Below are positions 1 through 9,550 of a stretch of DNA of 23,045 bases, in pieces. Location: assembly GCA_002633005.1 (NCBI GenBank), contig NMRA01000031.1, forward strand, positions 657,185 to 680,229, given 5' to 3'. The translations under genes and the position numbers were made by a program. This DNA is from Phoronis australis. Lineage: Eukaryota > Phoronida > Phoronidae. The notes under the pieces are model-generated. The model saw only the letters and a program-made list of their open reading frames with translations, was not told where the DNA came from and did not search any database. Every line of letters begins with the position of its first letter. Positions within the stretch are counted from its first letter, which is position 1.

Positions 1-592
1 CCTGGCTGGCCCATACTCCGGTCGTTACTATGATGCTTGACAACTGGCGAGACGCGACAAAATATGATCTAACTTTTCGAAAACATTTATTTTACACGGA
101 CATATTTTGCTTCGTCGGCGTATGGCACCGACCCAACGCTTCCGAATCTAAACGTCTTTAGAGATTGTGAAGCGTGTCCGTATTTTTTCTAGCCGTTCGG
201 GGAACAACACGGACTGAAACACAGACTCCTATGCCGATATAATAAGCTAACAGAGCTATCGTAGCGAGCCTCGTTTTGGAACGCGCCTCCTGTCGGCGTG
301 AATAGGGTCTATGGTCACTTTTTGGCGCTTTACTGGCGGTTTGAGTTATCCGAAAATTCTACATGACGTTTTTGCAAGCACTTATGTGGACAGATTTTGG
401 CCCCGTCTCAAACAGCTCGTTTTTCTGGCTAACAGTAACGAAAACGCTAACATGTTAGTCGGTGAAACTCCTAGCATTTTTGCCAATCAGGTGAACTGAG
501 TGTTGGAGACTTGCTGATACGACATGGGCGTCTGCTATTGTTGTTCGTGTAAGAAATTAACAACAAATATCGTTTGTGTTCCATAGGGGTGG
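1..592. other. No supported gene
   Basis: No recognisable gene or repeat. A 62-codon open frame at 311-499 (+) ends just after a CAG/GTGAAC donor-like site, but it starts directly after an in-frame stop, has no recognisable motif, and is of a length expected by chance. I see no convincing promoter. Confidence 0.4.
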
Positions 593-994
593 TTACATAA
601 AATAGTTTCTGAATTTAATTGTCACTTTCTTTCCACACATGACCACAAAGCAACACTGCCTTTGAAACAAACCCACATCGTCTGATTCTGAATGATACTC
701 ATACGCACACATTGGTGTTCTACTCAATAGACTTAGGTACTCGCGGTAAATACATACTTCTACCGTGGGTACTGACAGAACGCTCAAAACTGTTATCGTC
801 CGTTTGCTGATTTCTCGCGGTGACGTAAAAAGGGCTACAAAGAAATGCTTTGACGTGTTTTCCTGCGTTGCTAAAGTGTTACTCGGATTACCTGCAAAGC
901 CAAATAGGCCTACATTCGGAATGACACAAATCCGCTCGAGACAGGCGAATTGTTGGTCAGTGTGTCTGTGATATGGGTCGCCGACTCCAGCCAT
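593..994 (-). CDS. Hypothetical open reading frame, 133 codons
   Basis: Not recognised. The frame is long for this AT-rich DNA and begins in an acceptable context (AAAATGG). The first 35 residues or so (MAGVGDPYHRHTDQQ...) are followed by a CAG/GTAATC donor-like site near position 892, so if real it may be a first exon of about 100 nt rather than a 133-residue protein. The opposite strand is also open over 765-971, so coding strand cannot be decided from open frames. There are no membrane segments, zinc ligands or repeats. The CpG-containing stretch with TTACGTCACCG may itself belong to a dispersed repeat. Low confidence that it is a gene. Confidence 0.15.
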   Translation of the reverse strand: MAGVGDPYHRHTDQQFACLERICVIPNVGLFGFAGNPSNTLATQENTSKHFFVALFTSPREISKRTITVLSVLSVPTVEVCIYREYLSLLSRTPMCAYEYHSESDDVGLFQRQCCFVVMCGKKVTIKFRNYFM

Positions 995-1365
995 TTTCAG
1001 GCTACTACAAACTAAAAGATTCCTAAATCCAACGTAATTGAGTTCCCTAACAACCTAGCTTGTCGTAGAATACTCGTCAATTGGAAGTGGTGGCAATTTT
1101 AGGAAACTAACGCAAAAACAACAGTAGAGCAGATCTTCACAGTAAACTCGACCGCGCTAGAAACAAAATGGCGGGAAATTCTCAACCCCCTAAACGTCAC
1201 TTTCGGAGTAGTACACGACTACTTAATAAAATTACGGGGAGACGTGATTAACTGAAACATGATGTCTGGGATAATTAACGATCCATGTTTTTACTGAAAT
1301 TGACATGAAAAAGGTTGCCTTCCCCTTTAATGAAAGGTTGCTACCGAACTAAACTGCGTGCATAA

Positions 1366-1446
1366 ATACATACATGCATGCATACAGGCATGCATACAAT
1401 AATACATACGTATCTAGTTTCATACATACATGCACGCGTACATCCA
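1366..1446. repeat. Imperfect (CATA)n simple repeat
   Basis: Repeated CATA/CATG tetranucleotides (ATACATACATGCATGCATAC and variants), with interruptions. The 63-codon open frame running through it is a by-product of the repeat. Confidence 0.75.
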
Positions 1447-2106
1447 CACAAACACTCTTCTTTGAACTATCGCCTATCTACTTGTCGGCTTGGGTACTTT
1501 TTGCTCAACGAAATTGGATAGTTTTGTACGAACCCTTGACATTCATCCTTCAGCTGCCATGTTGACACAAAACTTAACCGATTGTATAACCTATCCGTTT
1601 TAGTGCATATTTTGTTTTTCATGTAAATTCCATGAGCAATCAGGAGCTTATGGTCTGCGACTGAAGAAGTCGGCATTCTTCGTCCACGTTACAATTTTGA
1701 GATGCTTATTGAATTCTGGTATCAGGGCAACCAATTGAAAATCAAATAGTGAGGGAAAACAAAACATTGTGTTTTTCAACAGTTTTTACTAGGCAAGTAT
1801 CATTTTTATGAAGGACATTTTGGATTTTGAAAATAAATTCTTGATCTGGGAGATTTTGAAAGAATGACATAAGTTTTCAAACTGGATTAATTATGCTGCT
1901 TTAAAACGTGCAATAAAGGTGAAACCTACGTAATCTCTTTCCAGCTAAATAATTTACTCTTCTCTTTTCTGGAAACACGTTGCTTTCCAAATTTTTTCTC
2001 CCTCGGATTTGGATTACAGCTTGATTGATATTTACCGAGGACAACAAAGTCAAATTTAAGTTCTTCCACACAAACTCTTGTTGCTTTCTTATTTTAGACT
2101 TTTCAA
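1447..2106. other. No supported gene
   Basis: AT-rich DNA. Only chance-length frames are present, for example 1467-1676 on the minus strand. No repeat or RNA gene is seen. Confidence 0.4.
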
Positions 2107-2236
2107 ATATTAGGATTTAGGGGGGCCCCTCCCGACCTCCTCCCATTCGGTGTTCTACGCAACTACAATCGTGCTTTCAGCAAATGTTTACAGACAAAAT
2201 GTTGAGCCCCCTTGTGATATCCTAGATCCGCCACTG
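2107..2236. mobile_element. Remnant or 3' end of an old transposable element
   Basis: A G/C-run-rich stretch (AGGATTTAGGGGGGCCCCTC) leads to AGCCCCCTTGTGATATCCTA and ends in GATCCGCCACTG at 2225-2236. Read on the other strand, the end is CAGTGGCGGATCTAGG. Elements ending in such a (C)AGTGGCGGATC motif next to G-runs are common in animal genomes (family knowledge). No matching inverted end or target duplication was found nearby, so this is probably a truncated copy and its superfamily cannot be named. Confidence 0.4.
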
Positions 2237-2568
2237 TCCATAGAGAGGTTTATTCAGAAAGCGTTCTGAAGGAAATACGATTAGTTAGTGAGAACGCATA
2301 TGCATGTTGGGGAGCTTTTAATCGTTATGTTTGTGAAATGTGACTTTGTGAAACTTTAATGGTACGAGATTCAGAAACTCCTACTCTTCTTAACTGCACA
2401 ACACGATTTAATCTTAAATAAAATATTATATTGGAGACCTTTAAGTATCTGTCAATATTTCATTTACAAATGCTCTAGAGACCAGACGAACCCTAAATAC
2501 GCAGAGCCGGGTTTTAACTTTAATTATGCTGTTGGTGTTTAAAAGTACTACTTGACTTGTAAAATTAC
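2237..2568. other. No supported gene
   Basis: AT-rich sequence between the old element end and the PLE target duplication. Nothing recognisable. Confidence 0.4.
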
Positions 2569-2581
2569 TGTATATTAAGAA
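2569..2581. repeat. Target site duplication, left copy (PLE)
   Basis: TGTATATTAAGAA, identical over 13 bp to 3834-3846. The match breaks at once on both sides. The pair brackets the whole Penelope-like element, which fixes its boundaries. Confidence 0.8.
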
Positions 2582-2660
2582 CGTAGAAAATATATCTGAA
2601 ACTAAATAAGGCGATCCAGATCCTCCCAAGGATACTATTGTTTCGTGAAATGAAGAATAT

Positions 2661-2787
2661 AAATCGGTAAATAAAACAACAAGAATGGATCAACTGAAAT
2701 TTGAAATTTTCGGAGGTAACAACTTCCTTTATCAACAAAAACAGAAATAAAGTAAAATCAAACACGAAATGACAATTGACATATAAG
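2661..2787. repeat. PLE terminal inverted repeat, 3' copy
   Basis: Exact reverse complement of 3708-3834 over 127 bp: position n pairs with 6495 minus n. Beyond 2787 the two sides diverge. Beyond 2661 similarity continues weakly for a few bases with one gap. Confidence 0.92.
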
Positions 2788-2840
2788 ATATGGTGTAATG
2801 AAAATGATACATTTTTGCGTAAAAAATTCAATGACATATT

Positions 2841-3719
2841 TTAAGTTTTTATGTTCAATCCATGAGGTTCTATTGTATTCAGTTTGTCTATCCAATATTG
2901 TTCTCTTTTAAGTCTGTGAGGGGTACTGGGGTGTTGGAGTTTTTCTATTATTTGTACAGAAAGATCTTGAATATTATGGTTTTTGGAATTGAAATGATTA
3001 CCTACAGTATCAGAAATGTTTTTATGTATTATGTTAAATCTATGATTACGAAACCGAGTTTGTAGATTATGTTGAGTTTGTCCTACGTATTGGATAGAAC
3101 ATTTTTTACAAGTTATAAGGTAAATAATATTGTTGGTGGTGCAATCAGAATAATGTTTTATTTCAAAGTTTTCATTGGTTTGGGAAGACTGGAAAAAAGT
3201 GCTATCGTTGATGAAGTTACACATTTTACACCTAGTTTTGTTACATTGTGTGTTGCCAATAGGTTTGTCAGTTTGGTGTATATTGTCGATATTAGCTTTA
3301 ACTAAATAATTTTTTAGATTTTTACATTTTCTCCAAGAAATTATAGGGGGATGAGGAAATAGGTTTTTCATTTGAGGGGAAATATGCAGTGTAGAAAGAT
3401 GTTTTTTGAAGACGTGGCTAATTCCGTTTAAACATGGATTGAACATAGTTATGAAAGGTATTCTATTAGTAGTATTGCCTTTAGTTTTAGTTCTTAAAGA
3501 TTCATTTCGAGTAATTGAGCGGACTTTGTCAAACTGTTTGTGTATAAGATGTAAGGGGAAATGACGTTGAATTAGATAGTACTTGAGTTCTTTTAAACGG
3601 TTATTAAAGGAAGTTTCTTCTGAACAAATGCGTCGAATTCTTAGGGCAAGGCTATATGGAAGGCTTTTCTTGCAATGAAAGGGATGACACGAGTAATATG
3701 ACATATACTTATATGTCAA
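2841..3719 (-). CDS. PLE polyprotein fragment: RT C-terminus + GIY-YIG endonuclease
   Basis: C-terminal part (292 codons) of a Penelope-type reverse transcriptase/endonuclease, which makes the nick that primes reverse transcription. Residues 18-75 (SLPYSLALRIRRICSEE...LKELKYYLIQRHFPLHLI) match the conserved end of the RT domain. A linker follows with a Cys cluster at C159, C164 and C167 (CNKTRCKMC) and C193. The GIY-YIG domain spans about 199-292: IYLI with CKKC at 199-207, YVG at 211-213, R222 and H226 (RxxxH), H242/H248, and E273 in REQYWI. All key endonuclease residues are visible. The RT palm with its catalytic aspartates is absent, because full-length proteins in this family are several hundred residues longer. 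The first residues (MTYKYM) lie inside the inverted repeat and are not family sequence, so the displayed ATG is an accident of truncation. No internal stop or frameshift. Confidence 0.9.
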   Translation of the reverse strand: MTYKYMSYYSCHPFHCKKSLPYSLALRIRRICSEETSFNNRLKELKYYLIQRHFPLHLIHKQFDKVRSITRNESLRTKTKGNTTNRIPFITMFNPCLNGISHVFKKHLSTLHISPQMKNLFPHPPIISWRKCKNLKNYLVKANIDNIHQTDKPIGNTQCNKTRCKMCNFINDSTFFQSSQTNENFEIKHYSDCTTNNIIYLITCKKCSIQYVGQTQHNLQTRFRNHRFNIIHKNISDTVGNHFNSKNHNIQDLSVQIIEKLQHPSTPHRLKREQYWIDKLNTIEPHGLNIKT

Positions 3720-3834
3720 TTGTCATTTCGTGTTTGATTTTACTTTATTTCTGTTTTTGTTGATAAAGGAAGTTGTTACCTCCGAAAATTTCAAATTTCA
3801 GTTGATCCATTCTTGTTGTTTTATTTACCGATTT
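3708..3834. repeat. PLE terminal inverted repeat, 5' copy
   Basis: Partner of 2661-2787, identical over 127 bp. It abuts the truncated RT frame at about 3707, so the truncation junction and repeat boundary coincide. The last base is shared with the target duplication. Confidence 0.92.
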
Positions 3835-3846
3835 GTATATTAAGAA
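3834..3846. repeat. Target site duplication, right copy (PLE)
   Basis: TGTATATTAAGAA, identical to 2569-2581. Confidence 0.8.
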
Positions 3847-3922
3847 AAATTCAACACGTCAAACTTTTTTGAGAAACCCCTTTTACTTATCAGCAACAAC
3901 CATGATGTTGTAAGTTAAATTA

Positions 3923-3989
3923 TATGTGCGCGCGTGTGTGGTTGCGCGCGCGCGTGTGTATGCGTGTGTGCAAGTGTGTGTATGCATGA
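3923..3989. repeat. Alternating GT/GC simple repeat
   Basis: Purine-pyrimidine alternation, including GTGCGCGCGTGTGTG and TTGCGCGCGCGCGTGTGTA, interrupted further downstream. Such tracts can adopt Z-DNA (general knowledge). No gene is linked to it. Confidence 0.8.
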
Positions 3990-4208
3990 TGTTTTGTCAT
4001 AAACACACATTATCCTTGATATATTTGCTTTATTTTTGTAGAAATTAAATATTAAAAAACAAAGGAAACATACCATCAAATGATATTCAGTAAAATGATT
4101 TCTAGAGACAACAAATGATGTATTGTATATTACCGTAGATAGAGGGAACCACCCGTGCCGTACGGTCGCTTAATCGGTTCCAGTATTTGGCGTCACCCAT
4201 ACAAAACG

Positions 4209-4228
4209 TTTGGCTACGCCAGTGGATG
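4209..4228. other. Possible transposable-element terminus
   Basis: TTTGGCTACGCCAGTGGAT resembles the common element end GGCTACGCC(A)CTG, with a G-run (AGGGGGG) 15-20 bp to its right. No partner end or target duplication was found. Confidence 0.2.
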
Positions 4229-4346
4229 GACCGGTGTTTTAGGGGGGTAAGTCGCTATTTTTCGTTCTTGCATTTAAGGTTCAATGGTGTATTGGTAGTC
4301 TCACGTTAAAACCTTCTCGAAAAGACAAGATATATGACATATAGCT

Positions 4347-4524
4347 CTAGTCCTCAGTTTCGTCGTTTTGTTCAGCGAAGTCATTGTCATCATCACCGAC
4401 ATAAAACATCTTGGCATAATTATAATTCTGTTTAGAGACAATAAAAACCCTTGCACCCTCCTCATCAGCTGGAGAATATTGTCTTTCACTACCGCCACCT
4501 GCTTCTATCCCCAAATTCAGACAT
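4347..4524 (-). CDS. Candidate last exon of an unrecognised gene
   Basis: A 178-nt open segment ending in TAG at 4347-4349 and starting after an AAACAG acceptor-like site (4525-4527). It reads CLNLGIEAGGG...EEGARVFIVSKQNYNY...YVGDDDNDFAEQNDETED. The end is strongly acidic, like many nuclear protein tails. Translation starts with one base of a split codon, and this fits the two bases left by the candidate exon at 4724-4859, giving an Ala codon. An AATAAA signal on the minus strand lies at 4029-4034, about 315 bp past the stop. I recognise no domain. Length alone is not significant and the acceptor has a poor pyrimidine tract. The case rests on composition and compatible phase. Confidence 0.3.
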
Positions 4525-4723
4525 CTGTTTAATTAATATGCATATTATGCGATATTACACCGTTTCATGTTCCCCAAATATTTGAAGTCCCGTTTTTACT
4601 AACAAACTATCACTCATTAAACATTGTTCTTCGATGACTACTTTTATATCAAAAACAAGAGGAAATAATGTTTCGTCTCTCTTGGTACCAATCAGATATT
4701 AACCTCTTTTATTTCATTGACAC

Positions 4724-4859
4724 GCCCTGTGTTCGTTTTTTCTTCTTCGCTCGGCAGTTTGCTTATCACCAATAGTTGGCTTCAGGTTCGGTAGCATTGA
4801 AAATTTTGATTCGTGATGAGGCTTTGGGGTCTGCTCCTCGACAAAAATATTGACTTTTG
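4724..4859 (-). CDS. Candidate penultimate exon of the same unrecognised gene
   Basis: A 136-nt open segment read KVNIFVEEQTPKPHHESK...MLPNLKPTIGDKQTAERRRKNEHRA. It is preceded by an acceptor-like CAAACAG (4860-4866) and followed by a weak GC/GTGTCA donor. It is highly charged, with a basic ERRRKNEHR cluster, and it is phase-compatible with 4347-4524. Unspliced, the frame ends in TGA five codons into the presumed intron region. No upstream exon was convincingly found: a segment at about 5289-5353 (minus) has a T-rich acceptor and GTATTT donor but a different phase. It could be a chance frame. Confidence 0.28.
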
Positions 4860-4862
4860 CTG

Positions 4863-6110
4863 TTTGACTTTAGCCAGAAGTCAGAAATCTGACTAAGTAT
4901 AGCCAAAAGTTTGTCTATTGCGTTTTTCGAAACATTTTGTTTTCTACCTAGTTGAACAGACTAAATATTTCTGTCTTTTGACTTCTAGTTGTAAACAGAT
5001 TATTTGATTTTCAATTCTGGCATGTTTACTTGAAACGGACTAAGCTATCCGTAGAATGATTTTTAGCAAAAGGTAAAAAGACAAAAGGCAATTGGCTCTT
5101 TTAGAAACATCTTGAGCTGATGATCCGCCTGGTGGGTGTGCAATCACAAAGTTCCGACTATAAGCGTATAAGCCAGCATAAGCATTTCAAAGTGAAAATT
5201 TAGAACACTTGGGGATGTCGTTTCGCTGAAGGTTGGAGTTAACCAGGTAGTTAAAACGGAAAGTTCAAAACAATGGTTGTAAAATACCTTCATTTTTGCT
5301 ATCATGTTGCCACAGACTTTCATGGAAAGTGTTTGTCTCCATGTGAATATACCTAACACAAATAGTTGATAAAAGACCGAAAATTTTATCCATTAAATAC
5401 ACATTGATTCAATACCAAATAAAACACATTTTTGTGACTTCGTTAGTTTTTGTAAAATATTTACATTGACCAAGATCTGGCTGTTGACAAAATACACGAA
5501 TTTATTTTTTGCTTTATTATTTATTTAAAATATTTGTTTATGGTGTGATATTTAAGGGCAATGTTTTAGCTTGTTCTGTGTATTACAGACATTGGGAAAC
5601 ACACACTATCAAATACTATTCTTCAATCTAAAACATAATTTTAGACAGTAGAAAACTGTCAGACGGAATATTTTCATCTGATATGTCATGCAGGTGTCAA
5701 GAAAGAGAAACGCACGCATGTCTTTTGTGTCGAAATGAAAAATGTGCTTGGTTCAGGCCCAGGGTGGGTCACCATTTTTTCAGATTTGTGGTGTGCCCAC
5801 AACTTTTGTGCTCTGCTTTTGATTTCTGGGTTGCATTGCGTAGACCGAAGACTCTCACGGATAAAGCTTGCACTGCAAAGCTATATATGTCACGAAGATT
5901 TGCGTGATCTTAACCAATAACGCAGCTAGTAATGAGTTATAGGTTATTAGCTGGCTGCACACAGAGAGAGGTCTACTTGAATAAAAAATACACCCGATGA
6001 AATTGAGAATTGAAATGCACCGCGTTTCATTTGTATATATCGTATTAAGCTGTCCTTAACAGTGTTTAGATCTCGTTACTTGAGTTTCTTCAACTCGCCG
6101 TGTGTTGTTA
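4863..6110. other. No supported gene
   Basis: Chance-length frames only (5144-5359 minus, 5683-5907 plus and an overlapping frame). One short imperfect inverted motif, CAGAAGTCAGAAATCTGAC, lies at about 4876. No other structure seen. Confidence 0.4.
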
Positions 6111-6117
6111 AGACTCA

Positions 6118-6383
6118 GGCCCTATTTCCGAAACACTCATTTGGCTAAAAAGTGTTTCGCACATAGGCGCGTTGGCCAACATTCACCATCGATTACCTTT
6201 TGTAATTGGGCATGTCGTGAACTGGATGTTTTTGAGTCTCTTTTATGAGCGTTTAGTATTTTTCACTTGATTAGACACACGTCAACTCAAATAACTTTGT
6301 AATAGTTCATCCAACATTCACTCGCGTGCTAGTTTAAAAACTTGCCAATAGGTTTGCTCAAGTGTTTCGCAAATACGGCGCGT
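6118..6383. repeat. MITE-like fragment with GTTTCGCA-type inverted ends
   Basis: The left end GGCCCTATTTCCGAAACACT (6119-6138) is an imperfect inverted match to AGTGTTTCGCAAATACGGCGC at 6361-6381. A third, inverted copy, AGTGTTTCGCACATAGGCGC, lies at 6150-6169, making a hairpin with the left end. A related end occurs at 10062-10082. The size (about 265 bp), lack of coding and inverted ends fit a non-autonomous DNA transposon. No clean target duplication was found. Confidence 0.35.
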
Positions 6384-9300
6384 GGGCTTTAACACTTCTT
6401 ACATTCGTGATTTCGTATTTCTCGATTAAAAATTTCTAATGGAATCAAATGAAAGTTTTATCTAAAAAAAAATCTTGCGGTCACGTTATTTTGAAAAGAT
6501 GGCTTATGTTTAGAAATTTATGAAGGGCAAAGTTTATTAAAGTATTGCATTCTTTCGCTTTAGTTACAGATGAGGGTTCCGACGTGAACATTAAATGACG
6601 TGGGATTTAAAACAAAAAATGACGATGAATTTGACGATGAAAATGGCATTGTAACGACTTATCTTTTGTGTAATTATTGACAGCACCACTATCACTTTGC
6701 ATGTCGTTCCTATACTGGGCACTTAATCACTTCTGACAGCTTGAGTCTACGAAAAATCAAACTTTCTGTAAAGTTTTGAAGTAAAGTCGTTGGTGAGCAA
6801 CTGAATCAGCCGCGCTTTAAGTATTCAAAAGAAAACACAATAATGTAAGCGTTTGAATCAAAAATTATCTTTTTAGGTTTCATTTCCAGATTGAAAACTT
6901 TTTCGTACGGAATCTGATCCAAAAATACACTTTCGTGAAGAAATCTCGTGGTGAAAAAGTCACCCTTCTTATGCAGCACACTCTGGTAATGACACGTGCG
7001 CATGTACCTCATCCCCCCAGGGTCCTTTTAACCAATATACGCATAAACTCATCTAGTGTTCATTATTACCCGAGTTGATTGCTAAGCCGGAGCCCGTCAA
7101 GCCGGCGACCATGCAAGCTCTGGTGATGTCACTGGCGCGAGGCCACTACTACAGTGTTTTGTATCTCCAACTTGTCTGTGTCGTAATTCTGACTTGACTT
7201 GAGTGGCGGATCTGTGATTTTATTGACAGGTGAATACTGACTATTCCTCATAAGCAAAAAAAAACGTGGAAGGCACTGGCGTTGCCACGGAGGTGGGGAG
7301 AGGGCACAAGGGGTCATGACCTCCTTGTTCATTGCTAAAAAGCCCTCCTGCCGCTCGCAACTCATTCAGGTTTGCGTTTGGCTTCCCCTATTCATTGCAA
7401 AGTAACACAGGGTGCCATTTATTTCGACCCCCGACCCCAGTTGATAACAATTTCACGACTGGCGTCCTCCGTTGAATGCTTTTGACTCTGCCTTCGAATG
7501 GTGGCTTACCTGTTTAAGGCTACTGTCATTATTGGACTATAGAAATTGTGGAATCCGTTCTCAGGACATTCCAAATCCTCCAGTGTTCTTCGTTACAAAA
7601 AAACGACAGCTAAAAGCGTTATTTTTGTAACCTTTGATGGGTCATTTATTGAAGGGTTTAACTCCGTGAGCACTGCCCATGTAGACCCGTCACTGAAAAA
7701 CACCAATCTTCGGCTTAATATTCTCTTATTCAAAGAAACGTGTTGCTTGTGAACGGGAAATCCGTGTTTGGTTATTCTACTTGAAAACAATTGCCTGTTT
7801 TAGAAATCATTGCACCTCGGAACCGAGTTGAAGGGAAATTGATAACAATTCAACAACACAACGTTGCCACGATGAAGTGAATCCTCTCATGTTTACATTG
7901 AGCAAAGGTGAAACATTACAAAAAGAGCGTCTGTTTGTTATATACGCGGGAATAATTTGATCATTAGATGTTCCAGATGACCCTCTCAACCGTGACACAA
8001 AAACTTACACACATATGTCTTAAACTACAAATGAAAACTGTCTTATTCTGAGAAAATAGAGCCAGACAGAACTCTGAAGGACAAGTGGTTGTACATGTAT
8101 CAACGTTGGTGGGGAAGGACTTCAATGCAATGGAAATGTGACTAATATTCAGGTCAGATGATATTGTATCTTTAAGTCAAACACAGTTTTTTATAAATAA
8201 CAAAAAAGTTTCTATATCTGGAGACTGTATTATAGAGATATGTAAAATGAAAAAATTTAATTGCAATAAAATGAACAATTTCAAACGAACAATTAAACGC
8301 ACACAAAAACAAAACGCTATAACGAAAAGGTTGTTTTTTAATTAAGATTTTAACTGGCTGTTATAAATGTAAATGGACACAATATTAATTAGAAAAATAT
8401 TCAAATTTAAGTTGACGACACGATGGGAACCGTGAACTAATATGAATCATGTTGATTTATAATGTACTTAGTAGACTCCCACAGGAAATGGTGTCAATAT
8501 CAATGGTTTAATCATGAACATCGGAGATATGGGCACGATCAATTTGATTAACAGGACATTTTAGAAAAATGATTTATACCGAGTCAAATTTATATATATT
8601 AGTCGAGTCTTGAACGTTATGTAAAGATTTCAGATAATTAAAGAAAAGACCAGCGCGCAGCACTATTTTTTGAGTTGATAGATTTATTTTGATATCAACT
8701 TTAAATTAGGGACATGCAGTATTACGGCCAAATGCTGTGTCACTTGGACTGTGATATCAGCTTAGATGATGTGAATAATCTGAGACACGAAGATTCTTAT
8801 TTAGAATAAAAAGTGATTAGAAACGGCAGTAATGTAGGGTAAAGGGCCCCAAGGGCGCACAGAATTTTAAGTATCTCAGAATCAGAGAGGGCGCTGTCGT
8901 ACTCCACGAAGTGGTTAATGTCTTTGACCGAAGCCTTTTTGGGGAATCCGGGATTTCTAATGAAAACGCAACAGATTTTTTGCTTTTTATAGCTCTCGTT
9001 AAAGTTAACATTTAACGTTAAAAAATCCGTCGTAAAACGGATTGGGTTCCTTTAATCAAATCAACATCAACTTTGATTGCATTGTATATTGAGAGAATAG
9101 CTTCATACAAAGAAACGTTTTGTTATTAAATTTAAGAGAATTTGATTGAAACCACTTCTCAGTACATACGTCGTATGCTCACCGGGTCATGGGGTACAAT
9201 TTACATTGTGTCCTGCATGTAGGCAGAAATGGCTGAGACACTGAAATAGTGGCTCTCAGTCATCGATATGGATTACAATATGTACCTGGATATTTATGAC

Positions 9301-9550
9301 AAACTACCCATAAGATCTTGTTTTTTCATCTTGCTTTTTTGCGCTGTTCTTTCTTCTTTTCATTCTTTGTGGCCTTCATCAAACACACATGTTTAACAAC
9401 GCATTACAAATTATCTTAGATGTACTAATAAACAACCCTGCCCATGTGGCACACACTGGGACACAACGCCACGTTCCTTACAATATCTTTTTTATCACTC
9501 CGGCCTGCTCACTCAGCTTGTCCGGAACCTGCTTTGCCAGGTTGTTATAA
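6384..9550. other. No supported gene
   Basis: AT-rich DNA with only short frames on either strand (6806-7012, 7129-7365, 7593-7790, 7807-7998 and 8817-9011 minus; 7546-7752 plus). An AGTGGCGGATCTG motif at 7202-7214 resembles element termini seen elsewhere in the window, without a partner. No RNA gene seen. Confidence 0.4.

Larger units (their letters stand above)
2582..3833 (-). mobile_element. 5'-truncated Penelope-like retroelement (PLE)
   Basis: A 1,252-bp insertion bounded by a perfect 13-bp direct repeat. In its own (minus-strand) orientation it holds, in order: a 127-bp terminal repeat in inverted orientation (3834-3708); an open frame for the RT C-terminus plus GIY-YIG endonuclease; a short 3' untranslated stretch (2788-2840); the partner inverted repeat (2787-2661); and a unique tail of about 79 bp (2660-2582). 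Inverted or direct pseudo-LTRs, 5' truncation, an extra tail on one side and target duplications of variable length are all described for PLEs. The repeats are identical base for base and the frame is open, so the insertion looks young. The RT catalytic core is missing, so this copy cannot move on its own. Confidence 0.88.

Noticed and set aside
2565-2837. 90-codon minus-strand frame rich in Phe and Ile
   Set aside because: It lies in the PLE 3' tail and inverted repeat, and composition follows AT-rich DNA.
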